From assembly GCA_021833365.1 (NCBI GenBank), contig JAKBFV010000017.1, positions 1 through 39,872 on the forward strand: a DNA stretch of 39,872 nucleotides, written 5' to 3'. Source of the DNA: Pseudomonadota bacterium (GTDB lineage: Bacteria > Pseudomonadota > Gammaproteobacteria > Pseudomonadales > Moraxellaceae). The translations under genes and the position numbers were made by a program. Shown piece after piece: positions 22,938 to 35,604 of this stretch (its first letter is position 1; every line of letters starts with the position of its first letter). The notes beneath the pieces are model-generated. The model had not been told where the DNA came from. It was given only the letters and a program-made list of their open reading frames with translations, and searched no databases.

Positions 22938-24440
22938 ATGACCCCTGTGCGCACGCGTATCGCCCCCTCGCCGACGGGAGAGCCCCATGTCGGTACGGCT
23001 TACATCGCCCTGTTCAATCTATGCTTCGCCCGCCAGCATGGCGGTCAGTTCATCCTGCGTATCGAAGATACGGATCAACAGCGCTCGAGTGCCGCCTCGG
23101 AAGCCAAGATCCTGCAGGCCTTGCGCTGGATCGGTCTGCAGTGGGATGAGGGACCTGATGTCGGTGGACCGCATGCACCCTATCGACAGAGCGAGCGCAG
23201 CGCCATTTATCGCGAGCACGCGCAGCGTCTGGTGCACGAGGGACACGCCTTTCATTGTTTCTGTAAGGCCGATCGCCTCGATGGCTTGCGGCGCGAGCAG
23301 ATGGCGCGTGGCGAGAATCCCGGTTATGACGGCCATTGCCTGCAGTTGTCGCAGGCGGAAGTGAGCGAGCGCCTGGCAGCAGGAGAGAGTTCGGTCATCC
23401 GCATGAAAGTGCCGCGTCAGGGCATCTGTCATTTCGATGACCTGCTGCGCGGGCGCATCGAGATTCCCTGGTCGCAGGTCGACATGCAGATTCTGCTCAA
23501 GGCCGATGGTCTGCCTACCTATCATCTGGCCAACGTCGTCGATGATCACCTGATGCAGATCACCCATGTCATCCGCGGTGAAGAGTGGATCAGCTCGGCC
23601 CCCAAGCATCAGCTGCTCTACCAGTATTTCGCCTGGCAGATGCCGATCCTGTGTCATATGCCCCTGCTGCGCAATCCGGACAAGAGCAAACTGTCTAAAC
23701 GCAAGAACCCGACGTCGATACTGCACTATCAGCGTATGGGTTATCTGCCACAGGCCTTGCTCAATTATCTGGCGCGCATGGGCTGGTCGATGCCAGATGA
23801 GCGCGAGAAATTCAGGCTTGACGAGATGATCGCCGATTTCGATATCGCCCGCGTCTCCCTTGGTGGGCCGATCTTCGCTCTCGACAAGCTCGATTGGCTG
23901 AATGCCCTGTGGCTGCGTGAGCTGTCACCCCAGCAATTGCTGCAGGCGCTCATCGACTGGCGTTTCCATCCAGATTATCTGCATCCGGTGCTGGCGCAGG
24001 TGCAGCCGCGCCTGCAGCGCTTGTCCGACATCATCGACTGGGGTGGTTTTTTCTTTCGCGGCTTGCTGTCGCTACAGGCTGAGCAGTTCGAGCATAAAAA
24101 GCTGACACCGGTACAAGTGCGTTGCATCCTGCAGTGTTGGCTCTGGGCCAGCGAAAAATCCCTGGTCTGGAATCATGACTTTATCGCTGCCTTGTGTCAG
24201 GAACTGTCCGAGCGCATGGAGCTCAAGCTGCGCGATTTCATGGCGCCTCTCTTTGTCGCCATCGCCGGGGCGCGCGCCAGTACTCCGGTGATGGAGGCCA
24301 TGGCCTTGCTCGGTAATGATATTGTGCGCGCGCGTCTGCGTCACGCTCTCGACCTGCTCGGTCCGGCCAGCCAGGCCGAGGTTCTGGCGTGGGAGCCCCT
24401 GCTGCAGAGCTGCAGCGCAATGTCGGGTGTGCCAGGCTGA
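22938..24440 (+). CDS. gltX: Glutamyl-tRNA synthetase
   Basis: 500 residues; charges tRNA-Glu with glutamate in the cytoplasm. The class I signatures are present: HVGT at 17-20 in [12 protein letters not shown] (the HIGH motif) and KLSKR at 251-255 (the KMSKS motif). The glutamate pocket [14 protein letters not shown] is intact. The sequence [22 protein letters not shown] and the overall length agree with the Pseudomonas-type full-length enzyme, not the truncated tRNA-Asp queuosine enzyme GluQ. The C-terminal anticodon domain is helical and somewhat divergent. Its own promoter and an inverted repeat over its ribosome site lie just upstream. Confidence 0.97.
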   Translation: MTPVRTRIAPSPTGEPHVGTAYIALFNLCFARQHGGQFILRIEDTDQQRSSAASEAKILQALRWIGLQWDEGPDVGGPHAPYRQSERSAIYREHAQRLVHEGHAFHCFCKADRLDGLRREQMARGENPGYDGHCLQLSQAEVSERLAAGESSVIRMKVPRQGICHFDDLLRGRIEIPWSQVDMQILLKADGLPTYHLANVVDDHLMQITHVIRGEEWISSAPKHQLLYQYFAWQMPILCHMPLLRNPDKSKLSKRKNPTSILHYQRMGYLPQALLNYLARMGWSMPDEREKFRLDEMIADFDIARVSLGGPIFALDKLDWLNALWLRELSPQQLLQALIDWRFHPDYLHPVLAQVQPRLQRLSDIIDWGGFFFRGLLSLQAEQFEHKKLTPVQVRCILQCWLWASEKSLVWNHDFIAALCQELSERMELKLRDFMAPLFVAIAGARASTPVMEAMALLGNDIVRARLRHALDLLGPASQAEVLAWEPLLQSCSAMSGVPG

Positions 24441-24449
24441 TCGCGTGAT

Positions 24450-24465
24450 ATACTAGCGGGGGTAT
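24450..24465. promoter_or_regulatory. CsoR/RcnR-type operator overlapping a -10-like box
   Basis: ATAC-TAGCGGGG-GTAT is a 16-bp inverted repeat with a central G-tract, the pattern of CsoR/RcnR-family operators. A TATACT -10-like box at 24449-24454 overlaps it. It lies just before the CsoR-family gene, so autorepression is likely. Confidence 0.65.
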
Positions 24466-24482
24466 CTCTTGAGAGTGTGGCC

Positions 24483-24764
24483 ATGATCGAATTGATGAGC
24501 GATCCGCAGCATCGTGCCGATATGAAGAAGCGACTGGCGCGCATCGAGGGACAGTTGCGTGGTCTGCAAAAGCTCATGGACGAGACGGTGGAGTGCGAGA
24601 AGGTTCTGCAGCAGATGACGGCGGCACGCAAAGCTCTGGATCGGGCTTTTTTCGAGATGATGGCGTGCGTGATCGAACACAATGTCCTGCAATCGGAGTC
24701 ATCCGGGCAGCTGCCGGTCGCGGTGATGGCAGAAGTGCGCGATCTGCTCGCCAAGTACTCCTAA
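24483..24764 (+). CDS. CsoR/RcnR/FrmR-family transcriptional repressor with unusual ligand residues
   Basis: 93 residues, all helical, with the family core KRLARIEGQLRGLQKLMDE and QQMTAARKALDRA. The start is ATG 24483; GTG 24477 and ATG 24495 are alternatives. The first ligand Cys38 (VEC) is conserved. By alignment to family motifs, the usual second-helix His is Val63 and the usual second Cys is Asn67. A cysteine sits one place early at Cys62 and a histidine at His66. The ligand could therefore be a different metal, persulfide or aldehyde; it cannot be named. It lies beside its own G-tract operator, with no transporter gene adjacent. Confidence 0.88.
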   Translation: MIELMSDPQHRADMKKRLARIEGQLRGLQKLMDETVECEKVLQQMTAARKALDRAFFEMMACVIEHNVLQSESSGQLPVAVMAEVRDLLAKYS

Positions 24765-24765
24765 G

Positions 24766-25656
24766 TCAGGCGGCGCGCGCTTCGTCACTGTAAGAGGTGA
24801 GCAGATCGAGCATGGCGAGGGCGGCGCGTGACAGGCTGCGCTCGGGATGATAGACGATGCCGAGTTGGCGGTGGAGCGGCGGTGTGTCGACGTCGAGCAC
24901 GCGCAGACCGGCGTTGAGCATGGTTGCCGGCAGTACACTCCACCCCAGTCCGAGCTCCACCATCATACGCAGGGTGTCGAGATGGTGCGTCGTCATGTCG
25001 ACCTGTAGGCGTAGCTGCTGGGCGCGAAAGACGCCCTCAACGATCTGGCGGGTAAAGGTCAGTGGCGCCGGTAACAGCGCCGGCCATTGCGCCAGATCGG
25101 CGATGCGCAGGCGTCCCGGTGTCTGCGCCAGAGTGTGGCCGTGGGCGGCGACGAAGGTCAGGTCATCGCGCCAGAGGACACGCTGACGCAGGCGTGGGTC
25201 GGGGGTGGGGGGCAAGGTCAGCAGGCCGAGTTCGAGATCACTGCGGCGCACGGCGGCATAAGCGTCTTCGGAGTCGATAAAGCGCAAATCGAGATGGACC
25301 TGGGCATGGCGCTGGCGATATTCGCGTAGCACCGGTGGCAGGCGATACAAGCCGATATGGTGGCTGGTGCCCATGAGCAGACTACCGCTGACTTCAGGCA
25401 ACTGACTGACGGCATGGCGGCGCAGAGCCTCCATGTCGTCGAGGATGCGACGGATCTGCGGCAGCAGACGGCGTCCGGTCTCGGTCAGCCTGACGCGGCG
25501 ACCGTGGCGTTCGAGCAGGCGGACCTTGAGCTGACTTTCCAGATTGGCGATGCGTTTGCTGATCGCCGGTTGTGTCAGGTGCAGGCGTCGTGCCGCCTCC
25601 GAGAAAGACGAGCAGTCGATGACGGTGACCAGGGCTTGCAGTGAGCTGTCGTCCAT
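24766..25656 (-). CDS. LysR-type transcriptional regulator divergent from leuC
   Basis: 296 residues. The N-terminal winged helix-turn-helix (about 1-60) reads SSFSEAARRLHLTQPAISKRIANLE, diagnostic of the LysR family. An effector-binding domain of two periplasmic-binding-like lobes follows (about 90-290). The gene stops one base after the CsoR-like gene on the opposite strand and starts 107 bases from leuC, divergently. By position it most likely controls leuCDB, as LysR regulators next to leuC do in pseudomonads; the effector (perhaps isopropylmalate) is a guess. An inverted repeat immediately before its start is a plausible autoregulatory and leuC-activating site. Confidence 0.93.
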   Translation of the reverse strand: MDDSSLQALVTVIDCSSFSEAARRLHLTQPAISKRIANLESQLKVRLLERHGRRVRLTETGRRLLPQIRRILDDMEALRRHAVSQLPEVSGSLLMGTSHHIGLYRLPPVLREYRQRHAQVHLDLRFIDSEDAYAAVRRSDLELGLLTLPPTPDPRLRQRVLWRDDLTFVAAHGHTLAQTPGRLRIADLAQWPALLPAPLTFTRQIVEGVFRAQQLRLQVDMTTHHLDTLRMMVELGLGWSVLPATMLNAGLRVLDVDTPPLHRQLGIVYHPERSLSRAALAMLDLLTSYSDEARAA

Positions 25657-25658
25657 GT

Positions 25659-25682
25659 ATTCCTTTTTGGAATCGATATAAT
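25659..25682. promoter_or_regulatory. LysR-type box and leuC promoter -10
   Basis: ATTCC-TTTTT-GGAAT at 25659-25673 is a perfect inverted repeat with the T-N11-A form of LysR boxes. A perfect TATAAT follows at 25677-25682 reading toward leuC. No TTGACA-like -35 is present, consistent with regulator-dependent activity. Confidence 0.6.
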
Positions 25683-25763
25683 TAAAAAGATGAATTGGAT
25701 TTATTTAAAGACTTGCCTTAGCTTGTTGTCAAGAGACCAGCAGGGTCGCCCAAGGAGAACAGC

Positions 25764-27179
25764 ATGGCAGGCAAAACGCTTTACGATAAATTGTGGCAGG
25801 ACCACTTGGTGGAGGAGCGCGATGATGGTTCGGCGCTGCTCTATATCGATCGTCACCTCTTGCACGAGGTGACCTCGCCGCAGGCTTTCGAGGGGCTCAA
25901 GTTGGCCGGTCGGCAGCCCTGGCGACGCCAGGCCAATGTCGCGACGCCCGATCATAACGTCCCGACCGACGCCGAGCAGCGTCGTCAGGGGGTGGCGGGC
26001 ATCATCGATGCCACTTCGCGCCTACAGGTGCAGACGCTCGATGAGAACTGTCAGGAGTTCGCCATCACTGAATTCGCCATCAATGACGCGCGCCAGGGTA
26101 TCGTGCACGTCGTCGGTCCCGAGCAGGGACTGACCTTGCCGGGGATGACCGTGGTCTGCGGTGATTCGCATACCGCCACCATCGGCGCCCTCGGCTGTCT
26201 GGCGCATGGCATCGGTACTTCCGAGGTCGAGCACGTTCTCGCCACGCAATGCCTGATCCAGAAAAAATCGCTGAATATGCAGGTGCGTGTCGAGGGGCAT
26301 CTGTCCGCCGGCGTCACCGCCAAAGACATGATCCTGGCCATCATCGCGCATCTCGGCACCGCCGGTGGCACCGGCTACGCCATCGAGTTCGCCGGTTCGG
26401 CCGTGCAGGCCCTGAGCATGGAAGGGCGCATGACTTTGTGCAATATGGCGATCGAGGCCGGGGCGCGGGTGGGCATGGTCGCCGTCGATGCGGTCACCCT
26501 GGACTATGTGCGCGCGCGTCCTTATGCCCCCAAGGGTGAGGACTGGCAGGCGGCGCAGGCGTATTGGCAGACCCTGCATTCCGATGCTGACGCCCACTTC
26601 GATCGTATCGTCGAACTCGACGCCGGGCAGATCGCCCCGCAGGTGACCTGGGGCACCTCGCCGGAGATGGTGTTGCCGATCGGCGCCACCCTGCCGGATC
26701 CGGCGCAGATCGATGCCGTGCGCGCCGCCGCCTGGCAGCGTGCTTATGAATACATGGGCCTGCGCCCGGGAATGCGCCTCAGCGATATCGGCGTCGATCG
26801 CGTCTTCATCGGCTCCTGCACCAATTCACGCATCGAAGATCTGCGTGCCGCCGCTGCGGTCATCCGTGGTCGCCACGTCGCCGCTTCGGTCAAGCAGGCG
26901 CTGGTCGTCCCTGGTTCCGGCCAGGTGCGGCAGCAGGCCGAGGCGGAAGGCCTCGATCAAGTCTTTCTGGCCGCTGGCTTCGAGTGGCGTCTGCCCGGTT
27001 GTTCGATGTGCCTGGCGATGAACGCCGATCGCCTGGGGCCGGGTGAGCACTGTGCCTCGACTTCGAATCGCAATTTCGAAGGGCGGCAGGGGCAAGGTGG
27101 GAGAACCCATCTGGTCAGTCCGGCGATGGCCGCCGCCGCTGCGATTGCTGGTCATTTCGTCGATGTTCGCGGTTTCTGA
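25764..27179 (+). CDS. leuC: 3-isopropylmalate dehydratase large subunit
   Basis: 471 residues; with LeuD it isomerises 2- to 3-isopropylmalate in leucine synthesis. Aconitase-family motifs are present: TPDHNVPT near residue 60, [15 protein letters not shown], and the [4Fe-4S] cysteines in [11 protein letters not shown] and [10 protein letters not shown]. The strong ribosome site AAGGAGA lies at 25753-25759. It heads the run leuC-leuD-leuB-asd. leuA is not in the window. Confidence 0.98.
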   Translation: MAGKTLYDKLWQDHLVEERDDGSALLYIDRHLLHEVTSPQAFEGLKLAGRQPWRRQANVATPDHNVPTDAEQRRQGVAGIIDATSRLQVQTLDENCQEFAITEFAINDARQGIVHVVGPEQGLTLPGMTVVCGDSHTATIGALGCLAHGIGTSEVEHVLATQCLIQKKSLNMQVRVEGHLSAGVTAKDMILAIIAHLGTAGGTGYAIEFAGSAVQALSMEGRMTLCNMAIEAGARVGMVAVDAVTLDYVRARPYAPKGEDWQAAQAYWQTLHSDADAHFDRIVELDAGQIAPQVTWGTSPEMVLPIGATLPDPAQIDAVRAAAWQRAYEYMGLRPGMRLSDIGVDRVFIGSCTNSRIEDLRAAAAVIRGRHVAASVKQALVVPGSGQVRQQAEAEGLDQVFLAAGFEWRLPGCSMCLAMNADRLGPGEHCASTSNRNFEGRQGQGGRTHLVSPAMAAAAAIAGHFVDVRGF

Positions 27180-27190
27180 GGAGAGCTTCC

Positions 27191-27844
27191 ATGGATAAGT
27201 TTCAGGCTTTTCGCGGCCTCGTGGCACCCCTGGATCGAGTCAATGTCGACACCGATCAGATCATCCCCAAGCAGTTTCTGAAGAGCATCTTTCGTACCGG
27301 TTATGGCGTCAATCTTTTCGATGAGTGGCGTTATGGTGATGCCGGCTATCCTGGTCAGGATGTCCGGCAGCGCCCTCTGAATCCTGATTTCGTCCTCAAC
27401 CAAGCGCGTTACCAGGGCGCCTCGATCCTGGTCAGTGGCGCCAACTTCGGCTGCGGTTCGTCGCGTGAGCATGCGCCGTGGGCTTTGCAGGAATACGGCT
27501 TCCGGGTGATCATTGCGCCTTCTTTCGCCGACATCTTCTACAACAACTGCTTCAAGATCGGTCTCTTGCCTATCGTCCTGCCGGCGAAGGTGGTGGCCGA
27601 GCTCATCCGCCGTGCCAGCGAGGAGCATGACTATCATCTGGCCATCGATTTGCAGGGCCAGGAAGTCGGTACGGACGCCGGGGAGCGCTGGTCCTTTGCG
27701 GTCGATGCATTTCGCCGTCACTGCCTGCTCGAGGGCCTCGACGACATCGGTCTGACCTTGCAGCGCAGCGCGGCCATACAGGCCTTCGAACTCGCCCACC
27801 GTGTGCGCGCACCCTGGGTTTTTCATGACATCAATCGTCCTTAA
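27191..27844 (+). CDS. leuD: 3-isopropylmalate dehydratase small subunit
   Basis: 217 residues, the swivelling domain that completes the LeuC active site. The family motifs [14 protein letters not shown] near the N-terminus and [14 protein letters not shown] are clear, as are [19 protein letters not shown]. Length is normal. It starts 11 bases after leuC with GAGGAGAG upstream and is followed 12 bases later by leuB. Confidence 0.98.
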   Translation: MDKFQAFRGLVAPLDRVNVDTDQIIPKQFLKSIFRTGYGVNLFDEWRYGDAGYPGQDVRQRPLNPDFVLNQARYQGASILVSGANFGCGSSREHAPWALQEYGFRVIIAPSFADIFYNNCFKIGLLPIVLPAKVVAELIRRASEEHDYHLAIDLQGQEVGTDAGERWSFAVDAFRRHCLLEGLDDIGLTLQRSAAIQAFELAHRVRAPWVFHDINRP

Positions 27845-27856
27845 GGAGGGATCAGC

Positions 27857-28948
27857 ATGGCGCATATCGTCGTTTTGCCGGGGGACGGCATCGGTCCCGA
27901 GATCATGGCGCAGGCCGTCGCGGTGCTCGAGGTGGTCAGAGAGGTCTTTGCCCTGCCGCTCACCTATGAGCATCAGCTCCTTGGTGGCGCTGCCATCGAT
28001 CAGACTGGACAGCCCTATCCCGAGGCGACGCGCCAGGCCGTGCATGCCGCTGACGCCGTTCTTCTCGGCGCCGTCGGCGGGCCGCGGTGGGAAAGCATCG
28101 AGCGTTCCCTGCGCCCTGAGCGTGGCCTTCTCGCCATCCGTGCCGATCTCGGTCTGTTCGCCAATCTGCGTCCGGCCATGCTCTATCCACAGCTGGCAGC
28201 GGCCTCGACCCTGAAGCCGGAAGTGGTCAGTGGCCTCGACCTGCTCATCGTGCGTGAACTCACCGGCGGCATCTATTTCGGTCAGCCACGCGGTGTGCGA
28301 GTCCTTGAGGATGGCGAACGCCAGGGCTATAACACCGATGTCTACCGTGAATCAGAGATCCGCCGCATTGCCCGTGTCGGTTTTGAGATGGCGCGCCTGC
28401 GCCAGAAGCGACTGCTTTCGGTCGACAAGGCCAATGTCCTCGAAGTGACCGAGCTGTGGCGTGAGGTGGTGACTGAGGTCGGACGCGACTATCCCGACGT
28501 CAGTCTGTCGCATATGTACGTCGATAATGCCGCCATGCAGCTGGTGCGCGCACCGCGGCAGTTCGATGTCATCGTTACGGGCAATCTTTTTGGTGATATT
28601 CTGTCGGATGAAGCTGCCATGCTGACCGGTTCCATCGGCATGCTGCCGTCGGCGTCCCTCGATGCGCAGGGCAAGGGCCTGTACGAGCCCTGCCATGGTT
28701 CGGCTCCGGACATCGCCGGGCGTGACGTCGCCAATCCGCTGGCGACGATTTTGTCCTTGGCCATGCTGTTGCGCTATACCCTGCGCCAGGAAGAAGCGGC
28801 GCTGGCCATCGAGCAGGCTGTCGGCCGCGTCCTCGATCAGGGCTTGCGCACGGCGGATATCGCCGCGGCGGGCGGGCCGGTGGTAGGGACGCGGGCCATG
28901 GGGCAGGCGGTGGTTGCGGCCTTGCGTGAGCATGGCAGAGCTCATTGA
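27857..28948 (+). CDS. leuB: 3-isopropylmalate dehydrogenase
   Basis: 363 residues; oxidises and decarboxylates 3-isopropylmalate using NAD. Visible landmarks are [15 protein letters not shown], the [21 protein letters not shown] substrate region, [11 protein letters not shown], and the metal-binding segment [25 protein letters not shown]. The AAGGAGGG ribosome site is strong. Third gene of the leu run. Confidence 0.98.
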   Translation: MAHIVVLPGDGIGPEIMAQAVAVLEVVREVFALPLTYEHQLLGGAAIDQTGQPYPEATRQAVHAADAVLLGAVGGPRWESIERSLRPERGLLAIRADLGLFANLRPAMLYPQLAAASTLKPEVVSGLDLLIVRELTGGIYFGQPRGVRVLEDGERQGYNTDVYRESEIRRIARVGFEMARLRQKRLLSVDKANVLEVTELWREVVTEVGRDYPDVSLSHMYVDNAAMQLVRAPRQFDVIVTGNLFGDILSDEAAMLTGSIGMLPSASLDAQGKGLYEPCHGSAPDIAGRDVANPLATILSLAMLLRYTLRQEEAALAIEQAVGRVLDQGLRTADIAAAGGPVVGTRAMGQAVVAALREHGRAH

Positions 28949-28966
28949 TCGATACGAGGGTGGACG

Positions 28967-30076
28967 ATGCGTACGGGTTTGGTAGGTTGGCGCGGTATGG
29001 TCGGTTCGGTACTCATGCAGCGCATGCAGGAGGAGGGTGATTTCGCCTTGATCGAGCCGGTGTTCTTCTCGAGCTCACAGGCAGGGGAGGCCTGTCCAGC
29101 CGGTCTGCCCAGTGCCGAGCCCTTGCTGCAAGACGCCTATGATCTCGCCGCCCTGGCCGCCATGCAGGTGATCATCAGCTGTCAGGGTGGCGACTACACG
29201 CAGGAGGTTTTTCCACGTCTGCGCGCCGCCGGCTGGCGCGGTTACTGGATCGACGCAGCCTCGACGCTGCGTATGCAGGATGACGCCATCATCGTCCTCG
29301 ATCCGGTCAATCTCGACGTCATCCAGGCTGGTCTGGCGCGCGGGATCAAGAACTTCATCGGCGGCAACTGTACGGTATCCTTGATGTTGATGGCTCTGGG
29401 GGCGCTGTATCGGCGCGGCTGGGTCGAATGGATGTCGGCGATGACCTATCAGGCCGCTTCCGGCGCCGGTGCCAACAATATGCGCGAGCTCTTGAGCGGC
29501 ATGGGCTATCTGCACGCCGGGGTCGCTGGCCTGCTGCAGGATCCGAGTGCCGCCATTCTCGACATCGATCGCCGGGTGACCGAACTGCAGCGCAGTGAAG
29601 CCTATCCCAGTCGTCACTTTGGGGTGCCTCTGGCCGGGAGTCTGATTCCTTATATCGACAAGCAGCTCGAGCAGGGGCAGAGCAAGGAAGAGTGGAAAGG
29701 GCAAGCGGAGACCAACAAGATCCTCGCCAGTGCCAAGCCGATTCCCATCGATGGCCTGTGTGTGCGCATCGGCGCGATGCGTTGTCATTCGCAGGCAGTG
29801 ACCATCAAGCTGACCCAGGACATTCCCCTGGCAGATATCGAGGCAGAAATCGCGGCGAGCAATCCCTGGGTGCAGGTGGTCGCCAATACGCGCGCAGCGA
29901 GCATGCAGGATCTGACGCCGGTGGCGGTCTCGGGAACCTTGCGGGTGCCGGTCGGGCGTCTGCGAAAGATGAATATGGGGCCGCAGTATCTTTCCGCATT
30001 CACCTGTGGCGATCAGCTGCTCTGGGGAGCGGCCGAGCCTCTGCGGCGTATGCTGCGACTGTTGCTTGAGGCTTGA
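28967..30076 (+). CDS. asd: Aspartate-semialdehyde dehydrogenase
   Basis: 369 residues; reduces aspartyl phosphate to aspartate semialdehyde for lysine, threonine, methionine and diaminopimelate synthesis. N-terminal NADP motif [17 protein letters not shown], catalytic Cys135 in [10 protein letters not shown], and the late active-site region [16 protein letters not shown] mark the Gram-negative type. Length matches the E. coli enzyme closely. It ends with a TGATG overlap with the next gene, its own non-catalytic paralogue. Confidence 0.98.
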   Translation: MRTGLVGWRGMVGSVLMQRMQEEGDFALIEPVFFSSSQAGEACPAGLPSAEPLLQDAYDLAALAAMQVIISCQGGDYTQEVFPRLRAAGWRGYWIDAASTLRMQDDAIIVLDPVNLDVIQAGLARGIKNFIGGNCTVSLMLMALGALYRRGWVEWMSAMTYQAASGAGANNMRELLSGMGYLHAGVAGLLQDPSAAILDIDRRVTELQRSEAYPSRHFGVPLAGSLIPYIDKQLEQGQSKEEWKGQAETNKILASAKPIPIDGLCVRIGAMRCHSQAVTIKLTQDIPLADIEAEIAASNPWVQVVANTRAASMQDLTPVAVSGTLRVPVGRLRKMNMGPQYLSAFTCGDQLLWGAAEPLRRMLRLLLEA

Positions 30077-31020
30077 TGATCTTGGTCTGTCGTGTGGGTC
30101 TGTGGGGGAATCTGGGTGGGGATCTCGGCGGTGCCTTGCTGGCGCGCCTCGAGACCATGGTCTCTTTCGATGTTTGCGCGCTGCAAGCGCCCGATACGGA
30201 GGCGTCGCTCGCTGACGATGATGAGGAGGAGGCTGCATCGACCCTGCGTTTTCGTCGGCGCGCCTTGCCTATCTGTTCGCTCGATGATTTGGCGACGGTC
30301 GATATCGTCGTCCTGCTGGCGCCCTGGTCGCCGGCGCGCGCGGTGAGCGAGCTGGCTGCCTGTCAGGTCATCGATCTCAGTCCGGGGGCGCGGTCGGTAC
30401 TCCCGACTTGGCACGTTTTGCCGCATCCGGCTCTCGATTTGTCTTTGCGTCTTCTGCGTGCTCTGCGGTCGCTCTCTCTGTGTGCGGTGCAGATCTGCAG
30501 TCATGAATCGGTGGCTATGGACAGTGAGCTGGCGACGCGTGAGCTGGTCAAGGAGACCATCGACCTGCTCAATGGCCGGGGACGTACGGTGACCACCGGA
30601 CAGCCGCAGACCGCTTTCAATCTGTGGCCTCTGTCCGTGGCCGAACAGATGCAACTGCAGGAGGATCTGCGACGCTGTCTCGATGATGCACAGATCGATC
30701 TGCAGCTAGTGCGCTTGCGCGTGCCGGTATTCTATGGTCTATGGCAGGTATGGAGTCTGCGCTTCCAGCAGCCGTGCTGTGCGGAAGATCTTGCGCAATG
30801 CCTGCAGCAGGCCGGCATCGAGCTTGATGATGCCGTGCGTGCCGGCCCGGTCGCTATTCTCGCTGAGGACGAGGATGCACCGGCGGCGCAGATCAAGGTC
30901 ACGATCCAAGGCGGTGAAGATGCTCGGCACTGGGTTTTGTATGCGGCGGTCGATCCTTTGCGATTCAGTCAGGTAGAAAATTTCTCGGAATTGCTGCAAA
31001 CTCTGGAAAAACTACTTTAA
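30076..31020 (+). CDS. usg: Usg-like non-catalytic Asd paralogue
   Basis: 314 residues from ATG 30076, overlapping the asd stop (TGATG). The N-terminal part resembles the Asd nucleotide-binding fold (CRVGLWGNLGGDLGGALL), the middle has QVIDLSPGARSV and the C-terminal dimerisation-like part has QTAFNLWPLSVAEQ. The catalytic cysteine motif (GxNC) of Asd is missing: the equivalent stretch reads VLPHPALDLSLRLL. That is the hallmark of the Usg family, whose role is unknown. Leucine- and glutamine-rich, soluble. Confidence 0.88.
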   Translation: MILVCRVGLWGNLGGDLGGALLARLETMVSFDVCALQAPDTEASLADDDEEEAASTLRFRRRALPICSLDDLATVDIVVLLAPWSPARAVSELAACQVIDLSPGARSVLPTWHVLPHPALDLSLRLLRALRSLSLCAVQICSHESVAMDSELATRELVKETIDLLNGRGRTVTTGQPQTAFNLWPLSVAEQMQLQEDLRRCLDDAQIDLQLVRLRVPVFYGLWQVWSLRFQQPCCAEDLAQCLQQAGIELDDAVRAGPVAILAEDEDAPAAQIKVTIQGGEDARHWVLYAAVDPLRFSQVENFSELLQTLEKLL

Positions 31021-31023
31021 TTA

Positions 31024-31051
31024 TTGGCAGTTACGCTTTAATTGTGATACT
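31024..31051 (+). promoter_or_regulatory. Probable fimV promoter
   Basis: A -35 TTGGCA at 31024-31029 is followed after 16 bases by GATACT, part of the extended -10 TGTGATACT (31043-31051). Transcription would start near 31058, about 100 bases before fimV. An imperfect hairpin (31092-31113, 8 of 10 pairs) lies in this leader. Confidence 0.5.
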
Positions 31052-31158
31052 AATTCGAGAATTGGTTTAGAATCGGTGGTGGACGTTGGTCAAGTTGCGC
31101 CGAGGTGCGACTTCTCCGCCGTCCAGCGATGGAATAAGAATGATCAAAGGAACAGACC

Positions 31159-34116
<2,958 letters not shown>

Positions 34117-34122
34117 GACTTT

Positions 34123-34926
34123 TTGCGCATCGCCGTCGGTATCGAGTATGACGGGTCATTCTGGCGTGGCTGGCAGTTTCAGGGTCATGATACACGCACT
34201 GTTCAGCACGCATTGCAGCAGGCTCTGGCTCGCGTCGCAGCGCATGACCTGTCGCTGATCGCTGCCGGTCGCACCGATGCCGGCGTCCACGCCAGCGCCA
34301 TGGTCGCCCATTTCGATACGGTCTCGGTGCGTTCCATGCGTGCCTGGGTGCAAGGCGGCAACAGTCATCTGCCGGCGAGTATCGCCCTGCGCTGGGCGCA
34401 GCCGGTGGCCGACGATTTTCATGCCCGTTTCAGTGCTGTGGCGCGACGTTATCGCTATGTCATCTACAATGAGCCGCTGCGTTCAGCGCTATGGCGCGAT
34501 CAAGTCACCTGGCATCGTCAGCCGCTCGATGTCGAGCGCATGCGTCTGGCGGCGGCGAGTTTTTGTGGTGAACAGGACTTCACGTCGGTGCGCGCCGCCG
34601 CCTGCCAGGCACGACATGCACGGCGCTGTATTCATTTTCTCGAAGTCTGGCGACAGGGCTCGCTGGTCATTCTCGATATCGAGGCGAATGGCTTTTTGCA
34701 TCATATGGTGCGCAATATCGCCGGCATCCTGTTGGCGGTGGGTGATGGCCGGCGGCCACCGGCGTGGGCGGCCGAGGTGCTCGCTGCGCGTGACCGCACG
34801 CAGGCGGCAGTGACGGCGCCGTCGGCGGGACTGTATTTTGTTGGCGTGCGCTACCCGCAACGCTTCACTCTGCCGGAATTACCCCTGGGGCCACACTTTC
34901 TCCTGCCGGCGACGCTGGCGCCCTAG
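34123..34926 (+). CDS. truA: tRNA pseudouridine synthase A
   Basis: 267 residues; converts uridines 38-40 of the tRNA anticodon arm to pseudouridine. The start is TTG 34123, six bases after the fimV stop; no ATG gives the complete N-terminus (RIAVGIEYDGSFWRGWQ). The catalytic Asp52 is in AGRTDAGVHA, with FHARFSAVARRYRYVI and FLHHMVRNIAGILL further on. Placement between fimV and trpF is common in proteobacteria. Confidence 0.97.
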   Translation: MRIAVGIEYDGSFWRGWQFQGHDTRTVQHALQQALARVAAHDLSLIAAGRTDAGVHASAMVAHFDTVSVRSMRAWVQGGNSHLPASIALRWAQPVADDFHARFSAVARRYRYVIYNEPLRSALWRDQVTWHRQPLDVERMRLAAASFCGEQDFTSVRAAACQARHARRCIHFLEVWRQGSLVILDIEANGFLHHMVRNIAGILLAVGDGRRPPAWAAEVLAARDRTQAAVTAPSAGLYFVGVRYPQRFTLPELPLGPHFLLPATLAP

Positions 34927-34934
34927 GCTTGATC

Positions 34935-34943
34935 TGTTACAAT
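34935..34943 (+). promoter_or_regulatory. Extended -10 promoter element before trpF
   Basis: TGTTACAAT is an extended -10 sequence 28 bases before the trpF start and just after the truA stop. No clear -35 is needed for this class. It could give trp genes transcription independent of fimV-truA. Confidence 0.4.
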
Positions 34944-34971
34944 GGCAGGCTAGGTTCCAGGAGCTGAGACG

Positions 34972-35604
34972 GTGCCTTATCGTCCACGCATCAAGATCTG
35001 CGGCATCAAGACGGTGGCCGACGCTTGCTATGCGGCCAGTCTTGGGGTCGATGCCATCGGTCTGGTCTTTTATCCGCCGAGTCCACGTCATGTCGAGCTC
35101 GAGCAGGCTTGCCGCATCGTTCAGGCCCTGCCACCTTTGGTCAGCGTCGTCGCCCTGTTCGTCAATCCGAACGCGGCGGAGGTGGCGCGCGTCATCACGA
35201 CGCTGGCGGTCGATTTGCTGCAATTTCATGGCGATGAGGATGAGGCCTTCTGCCATTCCTTTGCCCGCCCTTACATCAAGGCCTTGCCGGTGCGTACTGG
35301 CGCAGACGTGCAGGCGCAGCTGTCCGCTTACGGCAGTGCGCGCGCCCTGCTGCTCGATACCTATCACCCGCAGCTGCGCGGTGGCACCGGGGACTGTTTC
35401 GACTGGACGCAGTTTCCGCGTGCAGCGCAGCGTCCGCTGATCCTGGCCGGTGGCTTGAATCCGGACAACGTCGGCGCGGCGGTGGCACAATTGCAACCCT
35501 ATGCCGTCGACGTCAGCGGTGGGGTAGAATCAGCACGCGGCATCAAGAACCAGGCACTGATGCGCGCATTTGTCGCAGGAGTAGGACGTGGGTACGAAGA
35601 TTGA
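34972..35604 (+). CDS. trpF: Phosphoribosylanthranilate isomerase
   Basis: 210 residues from GTG 34972. A TIM-barrel enzyme of tryptophan synthesis. The active-site cysteine is in KICGIKT, with [11 protein letters not shown] and [10 protein letters not shown] following. The phosphate-binding loop reads DVSGGVE where most homologues read DVSSGVE, a small change that should be tolerated. The gene overlaps trpB by 17 bases. Confidence 0.97.
   Translation: MPYRPRIKICGIKTVADACYAASLGVDAIGLVFYPPSPRHVELEQACRIVQALPPLVSVVALFVNPNAAEVARVITTLAVDLLQFHGDEDEAFCHSFARPYIKALPVRTGADVQAQLSAYGSARALLLDTYHPQLRGGTGDCFDWTQFPRAAQRPLILAGGLNPDNVGAAVAQLQPYAVDVSGGVESARGIKNQALMRAFVAGVGRGYED

Noticed and set aside
22938-24440. 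Possibility that this is the truncated GluQ queuosine-tRNA enzyme
   Set aside because: The protein is full length with an intact anticodon-binding half and the KLSKR loop, which GluQ lacks.
31042-31073. Alternative fimV promoter TTGTGA with TAGAAT
   Set aside because: The spacer would be 20 bases, too long; the TTGGCA plus extended -10 pair is better.
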